Assembly: GCA_023402175.1 (NCBI GenBank)
Contig: JAEXCN010000507.1
Span: 1-10,303 of the forward strand
DNA length: 10,303 bases
Direction: 5' to 3'
From: Pseudomonadota bacterium
Lineage (GTDB): Bacteria > Myxococcota_A > Polyangia > Polyangiales > Polyangiaceae
In this document: positions 6,315 to 10,303 of the stretch, piece after piece
How the letters are laid out: each line of letters begins with the position of its first letter
Numbering within the stretch: the stretch's first letter is position 1
Translations under genes and position numbers: made by a program
Notes under the pieces: generated by a model
The model's input: only the letters and a program-made list of their open reading frames with translations
What the model was told of the DNA's origin: nothing
The model's database searches: none

Positions 6315-9185
6315 ATGAGCTCGAAGACCGCTTCGGAAGTGCGTGCGTCGTTCCTGGACTTCTTCAAGAGCAAGGGCCACGAGGTCTGTGCCTCGGCGCC
6401 GCTCATCCCGCAGAACGATCCGACGCTCATGTTCACGAACGCGGGCATGGTCCCGTTCAAGGACGTGTTCACGGGCAAGGACCGCCGGCCCTTCACGCGC
6501 GCCACCTCGAGCCAGAAGTGCATCCGCATCTCCGGCAAGCACAACGACCTCGAGAACGTCGGCGTCACGGCGCGCCACCACACGTTCTTCGAGATGCTCG
6601 GGAACTTCTCCTTCGGCGACTACTTCAAGGAGGACGCGATCGCGTGGGCCTGGGAGCTCGTCACCGGCGTCTGGCAGGTCCCGAAGGACAAGCTCGTCGT
6701 CACGGTGTTCGGTGGCGCCGAGGGCGTGCCCCCCGACGACGAGGCGCGCACGATCTGGCGCAAGGTCACCGGCTTCGGCGACGACCGCATCATCGGCATC
6801 CCGAACATCCCGGGCGACAACTTCTGGCAGATGGGCGAGACCGGTCCGTGCGGCCCGTGCACCGAGCTCCACTTCTTCACCGGCGACGGCGAGGCCACCG
6901 TCTCGACGTTCGGCGAAGAGCCAACGCCCGACGGCAAGGGCTGGATGGAGATCTGGAACCTCGTCTTCATGCAGTTCGAGCGCTCCGGATCGGACGCGGC
7001 CGGCTACACGCTCGCGCCGCTGCCGAAGCCGTGCGTCGACACGGGCGCCGGCCTCGAGCGCGTGACGAGCGTGCTCCAGGGCAAGACGACCAACTACGAC
7101 ACCGACCTGCTCCGCGCGCTCGTCGAGAAGGCGGCGGTCATCGCGAAGAAGCCGTACCACGCGTCGCAGGCGGACGACGACGTCTCGATGCGCGTCATCG
7201 CCGACCACGCGCGGCTCACGGCGTTCCTCATCGCCGAGGGCATCTCGCCGGACCGCGCGGGGCGTCCGTACGTCCTTCGCCGCGTGATGCGCCGCGCGAT
7301 CCGTCACGGGCACCGTCTCGGGATCAAGGATCCGTTCCTCCACGAGGTCGCGCTCGAGGTCGTGAACCTCATGGGCGATCAGTACCCCGAGCTCCGCGAG
7401 CGCAAGGCGCTCATCGCGAGCCTCGCCGAGCAGGAGGAGGTCCGCTTCCGCGAGACGATCGATCGCGGCCTCAAGATCCTCGACGACGAGGTCGGCAAGC
7501 TGAAGACCTCGGGGCAGAACACGCTCGCGGGCAAGGTCGTCTTCGATCTCGAGGCGACGTACGGGTTCCCGAACGACCTCACCGACGTCATCGCGCGCGA
7601 GCGCGAGGTGCACATCGACTACGCCGGCTACAAGGACGAGCTCGAGAAGCATCGGAAGCTGAGCGAAGGATCGAAGCTCGGCGATGAGGCCGTCGGCGAC
7701 GTTTGGCGCCACGCGCTGCAGGCTGTCCGCGACGCGCACGGCGGCGACGACAAGGCGCAGGTGAAGTTCACCGGCTACGAGAAGGAAGAAGGGAAGGGGA
7801 AGGTCCTCTTCGTCGCCCACGGCAAGCAGCGTCCGGACACGGCGACGAAGCGCGCCGAGAAGGGCGACAAGGTCGCGATCGTCACCGACGAGACGCCGTT
7901 CTACGGCGAAGCCGGCGGACAGGTCGGCGACAGCGGCGAGATCCGCACGAAGAGCGGCGGCAAGGTGAAGGTCGAGGACACCCAGAAGCCGCTCACGGGG
8001 CTCATCGTCCACATCGGTGAGGTCGTCGAAGGCGCGATCGAAGAAGGCGAGAGCGTCGAGCTCGAGGTCGACCACGCGCTCCGCATGTCGACGCGGCGCA
8101 ACCACTCGGCGACGCACCTTCTCCACTGGGCGCTTCGCAAGGTCGTCGGCGAGAGCGCGCAGCAGAAGGGATCGCTCGTCGGTCCCGATCGGCTCCGCTT
8201 CGACTACGCGTCCGGCAAGCCGCTCACGCCCGAGGAGATCCAGAACATCGAGGATCTCGTGAACGCGAAGATCCTCTCCGACGCGCCGGTCACGACGGAG
8301 GTCCTTCCGCAGGCCGAGGCGAAGAAGCGCGGCGCCATGGCGATCTTCGAGGAGAAGTACGGCGACGTCGTCCGCGTGCTCACGATGACGAAGGACTCGG
8401 TCGAGCTCTGCGGCGGAACGCACGCGCGTGCGCTCGGCGAGCTCGGCATGTTCAAGATCCTCTCGGATGGCGGCGTCGCGGCGGGCGTGCGCCGTATCGA
8501 GGCCGCGACCGGGATGAACGCGCTCGCGTACGTGCGTCAGCTCGAAGCCACGATGAAGAACGCCGCGCGCCTCGTGAAGGCCGCGCCCGCAGAGCTGCCG
8601 GAGAAGCTCGAGAAGCTCCTCGAGGACACGAAGAAGCTCGACAAGGAGCTCGCCGATACGAAGCGGAAGCTCGCTCTCGGTGGAGGCGGCGGCGGCGGCG
8701 CGGGTGCCACCGGCGTCGACGCGTGGGCGCAGAAGGCGCAGACGCTTCCGTTCGGCAAGGTCCTCGCCGTGAAGGTCGACGTCGCCGACGCGGGCATGCT
8801 TCGCGAGCTCGCCGAGAAGCTTCGCGACAAGCTCGGGGACGCGATCGTCCTCGTGGGCTCCGTCGCAGGACCGAAGGCGATGCTCGTCCTCACGGTGTCG
8901 AAGTCGCTCACCGGACAGTTCAAGGCCGGCGAGCTGATCCGTCCCGTCGCCCAGGTGCTCGGCGGCTCCGGCGGCGGCCGGCCCGACATGGCGCAGGCGG
9001 GCGGCACGGAGGTCGGCAAGATCGACGAGGCGCTCGAGAAGCTCTACGCGCTCGTCGGCGGCGCGCCGTCGGCACCGACGAACGGATCGAACGGCGGCGA
9101 GCCCAAGGGCGGTGAGCCCGCTGCGGACGAGCAGCAGAACGCCTCGTCGACGACGAGCGCCGAGCCGTCCGCGACGCAGCACTGA
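6315..9185 (+). CDS. alaS: Alanyl-tRNA synthetase
   Basis: 956 residues, a class II synthetase that charges tRNA-Ala with alanine in the cytoplasm and clears mischarged Ser/Gly-tRNA-Ala. The N-terminus aligns with known AlaRS from its first residues (FLDFFKSKGHEV), which fixes the ATG although no strong Shine-Dalgarno is seen. Catalytic-core signatures: NDPTLMFTNAGM (about 34-45), RHHTFFEMLGNFSFGDYFK (87-105), and GPCGPCTELHFF soon after. Editing domain: TPFYGEAGGQVGD, His597-x3-His601 in HSATHLLH, and Cys699-x3-His703 in CGGTH, the usual metal-binding set. A coiled-coil-like stretch follows, then a run of seven glycines (789-795) and the C-Ala/DHHA1 domain with GGSGGGRPDMAQAGG (about 882-896). 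It is longer than the roughly 876 residues of the E. coli enzyme, partly through a low-complexity tail at 915-956. After CGGTH the sequence reads ARALGELG where E. coli has Thr in place of the Leu. Complete and very likely functional. Confidence 0.98.
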   Translation: MSSKTASEVRASFLDFFKSKGHEVCASAPLIPQNDPTLMFTNAGMVPFKDVFTGKDRRPFTRATSSQKCIRISGKHNDLENVGVTARHHTFFEMLGNFSFGDYFKEDAIAWAWELVTGVWQVPKDKLVVTVFGGAEGVPPDDEARTIWRKVTGFGDDRIIGIPNIPGDNFWQMGETGPCGPCTELHFFTGDGEATVSTFGEEPTPDGKGWMEIWNLVFMQFERSGSDAAGYTLAPLPKPCVDTGAGLERVTSVLQGKTTNYDTDLLRALVEKAAVIAKKPYHASQADDDVSMRVIADHARLTAFLIAEGISPDRAGRPYVLRRVMRRAIRHGHRLGIKDPFLHEVALEVVNLMGDQYPELRERKALIASLAEQEEVRFRETIDRGLKILDDEVGKLKTSGQNTLAGKVVFDLEATYGFPNDLTDVIAREREVHIDYAGYKDELEKHRKLSEGSKLGDEAVGDVWRHALQAVRDAHGGDDKAQVKFTGYEKEEGKGKVLFVAHGKQRPDTATKRAEKGDKVAIVTDETPFYGEAGGQVGDSGEIRTKSGGKVKVEDTQKPLTGLIVHIGEVVEGAIEEGESVELEVDHALRMSTRRNHSATHLLHWALRKVVGESAQQKGSLVGPDRLRFDYASGKPLTPEEIQNIEDLVNAKILSDAPVTTEVLPQAEAKKRGAMAIFEEKYGDVVRVLTMTKDSVELCGGTHARALGELGMFKILSDGGVAAGVRRIEAATGMNALAYVRQLEATMKNAARLVKAAPAELPEKLEKLLEDTKKLDKELADTKRKLALGGGGGGGAGATGVDAWAQKAQTLPFGKVLAVKVDVADAGMLRELAEKLRDKLGDAIVLVGSVAGPKAMLVLTVSKSLTGQFKAGELIRPVAQVLGGSGGGRPDMAQAGGTEVGKIDEALEKLYALVGGAPSAPTNGSNGGEPKGGEPAADEQQNASSTTSAEPSATQH

Positions 9186-9193
9186 TCGCCAAG

Positions 9194-9210
9194 GACCGGT
9201 CGTCCCGGTC
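9194..9210 (+). terminator. Hairpin just downstream of alaS
   Basis: GACCGG at 9194-9199 pairs exactly with CCGGTC at 9205-9210 over the loop TCGTC, starting 8 bases after the alaS stop. No T-tract follows. It may attenuate read-through into the next gene, which begins only 41 bases after alaS. Confidence 0.35.
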
Positions 9211-9212
9211 TA

Positions 9213-9226
9213 CCCTCGGGCGAGGG
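9213..9226 (+). promoter_or_regulatory. Inverted repeat that can mask the ribosome binding site of the following gene
   Basis: CCCTC at 9213-9217 pairs with GAGGG at 9222-9226 over GGGC. GAGGG is the only Shine-Dalgarno-like sequence near the ATGs at 9227 and 9230, so the stem would hide it. Low expression, or regulation through unfolding, is an inference. Confidence 0.4.
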
Positions 9227-10303
9227 ATGATGCCTTCGACGAGCGACGCTGGCCTGGGCTGGACGGAAGAGACGCGCGACCTCCTCGCGCCGAGGCGGAG
9301 TCACGGCCTTCGAGCGGCTCTTCCGGCAGACGGCGCGGCCGGCGAGCTCGTGCGCGCGATCTACGCTCTCCGGCGCGCGGCCATCGAAGCCGGAGCGCAG
9401 CACGCCACCGGAGAAGCAAAGGCGCTCCAGGAGGATGTGCTCGCGCATCTCGAGGACGACCGCCTGTCGGAGATCGCCGCGGCGGCGAGCGAGCTCCTCG
9501 TCACGTACCAGATCGATGCGCGCGCGGAGGCGACGGGCAACGCGATCTCGGCGGCGTTCGTCGATCTTTGGATCGAAGGACACGGTCCGGCCTATGCCGT
9601 ACGCGCGTGCGCAGCGACGGCCTTGCTCGGCGTGCGCCGGCATCCGACGGATCGTTCGCTCGTGCTCGTGCGCCATCGGGCGATGCAGATCGGCGCTTCG
9701 CACGACGAGGACGTCGAACGTCGGTGGAAGGCTCTCCGCCGTCGCGTCGCGACGATGCCGGACGACGCGTACGCGGAAGCGCGCGCGGCCGCTTCCGCGC
9801 TGCGCGACGGCGCCCCGCTCCGACTTCGGGTCCGCCTCGCGTACGCGTTCCCGGACGAGAAGGAGTGGAGCGCGGAGGTCGCGCGCGAAGTCCTGTCCGA
9901 GAAGCTTCATTCACTCTACGCGGTGGTGCTGCGCTCGCTCTCGGACCGCGCGCTCGCCGAACGGATCGTCGAGGAAGCGGACCACGGCTCGTACGAGCTC
10001 GCCCCGTGCGCCTTCGACATCGCCGACGCCTTGGGGATCGAAGCCGAGACGGCGCTCCTCGCGATCGCGAGCTGTCCCGTCTTCGAGATGGGCTACGGGG
10101 TCGAGGTGCACTGGAGAGCGATCGTCGCGGCGCTCGCGCTCCTGCCGACGCCTCGCGTCGCCGAGTGGCTCGCGGCGAGGCTCGGCGACAAGGTCGTGCG
10201 CCCGGCGGCCACGGCCATGTTCGCCCTTCATCCGAAGCTCGGCGTGATCACACTCGCCGGTCGCCTCGCGTCGAAGTCGGCCTCGAAAAAGGGACCCCAT
10301 GAG
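9227..10303 (+). CDS. Helix-rich protein of unknown function, 3'-truncated by the window edge
   Basis: The frame has no stop from the ATG at 9227 to the last base (359 codons), and its codon use, with mostly G/C third positions, matches the neighbouring genes; the competing frames give arginine-rich, implausible products. A second ATG follows at 9230 and, being 3-4 bases from GAGGG, may be the one used. The product starts MMPSTSDAGLGW, has no signal peptide or membrane segment, and is rich in Ala, Leu, Arg and Glu with helix-loop-helix character, for example VRAIYALRRAAIEAG and VRLAYAFPDEKEW. The stretch around residues 318-348 (ARLGDKVVRPAATAMF, then HPKLGVITLAGRL) looks HEAT-like and loosely recalls the helical regions of DUF4132/WGR-type proteins of myxobacteria. 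That link is a guess. It is probably cytoplasmic. It follows alaS by 41 bases and may be partly co-transcribed with it. Confidence 0.75.
   Translation, partial: MMPSTSDAGLGWTEETRDLLAPRRSHGLRAALPADGAAGELVRAIYALRRAAIEAGAQHATGEAKALQEDVLAHLEDDRLSEIAAAASELLVTYQIDARAEATGNAISAAFVDLWIEGHGPAYAVRACAATALLGVRRHPTDRSLVLVRHRAMQIGASHDEDVERRWKALRRRVATMPDDAYAEARAAASALRDGAPLRLRVRLAYAFPDEKEWSAEVAREVLSEKLHSLYAVVLRSLSDRALAERIVEEADHGSYELAPCAFDIADALGIEAETALLAIASCPVFEMGYGVEVHWRAIVAALALLPTPRVAEWLAARLGDKVVRPAATAMFALHPKLGVITLAGRLASKSASKKGPHE

Noticed and set aside
6213..9182. A 989-codon open frame on the minus strand, opposite alaS
   Set aside because: Its product is a monotonous Arg/Leu/Glu/Asp/Val mixture with no domain, as expected when the opposite strand of a GC-rich gene with G/C third positions is read. 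alaS is certain on the + strand.
9112..10302. A 396-codon + strand frame overlapping the end of alaS and the right-edge gene
   Set aside because: It encodes an Arg/Ser/Gly/Pro-rich product and overlaps alaS; the frame from 9227 has natural composition and codon use.

Overview
The window is very GC-rich with G/C-dominated third codon positions, and every convincing gene lies on the + strand. The secreted and lipoprotein genes with Asp-Ala-Gly (DAG) linkers and cysteine clusters, a secreted HEAT-repeat protein and a DUF3160 lipoprotein together suggest a deltaproteobacterial-type bacterium, most likely a myxobacterium (Myxococcota, Polyangia-like). That placement is inference from gene content; no rRNA or other phylogenetic marker was compared.

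Layout. 1-684: the C-terminal two thirds of a zinc aminoacylase-type peptidase, best read as succinyl-diaminopimelate desuccinylase (lysine and peptidoglycan precursor pathway), cut by the left edge. 801-2589: a two-gene operon with a 10-base gap encoding paralogous lipoproteins, each with a lipobox, an SH3-like stretch, a DAG-rich linker and cysteine modules, but with the modules in a different order. 2590-2933: the longest gene-free stretch, holding an A/T-rich patch and several hairpins, one of which abuts the ribosome binding site of the next gene. 2934-3776: an exported HEAT-repeat protein with a C-terminal domain of unknown function. 3925-6165: a large DUF3160 lipoprotein. 6315-9185: a complete alanyl-tRNA synthetase (alaS) with a low-complexity C-terminal tail. 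9227-10303: an open frame of at least 359 codons running off the right edge, a helix-rich protein of unknown function.

How the genes fit together. Two are housekeeping (dapE-like, alaS). Four encode exported proteins: three predicted lipoproteins and one with a signal peptide cleaved by the general signal peptidase. The two paralogous lipoproteins are the only pair whose spacing argues clearly for co-translation. The other genes are separated by about 40-350 bases, often with small inverted repeats, so they may be independent units. I found no mobile element, CRISPR array, tRNA, rRNA, phage gene or defence system. The most unusual points are the rearranged lipoprotein pair and the hairpins placed directly at ribosome binding sites (2899-2920 and 9213-9226).
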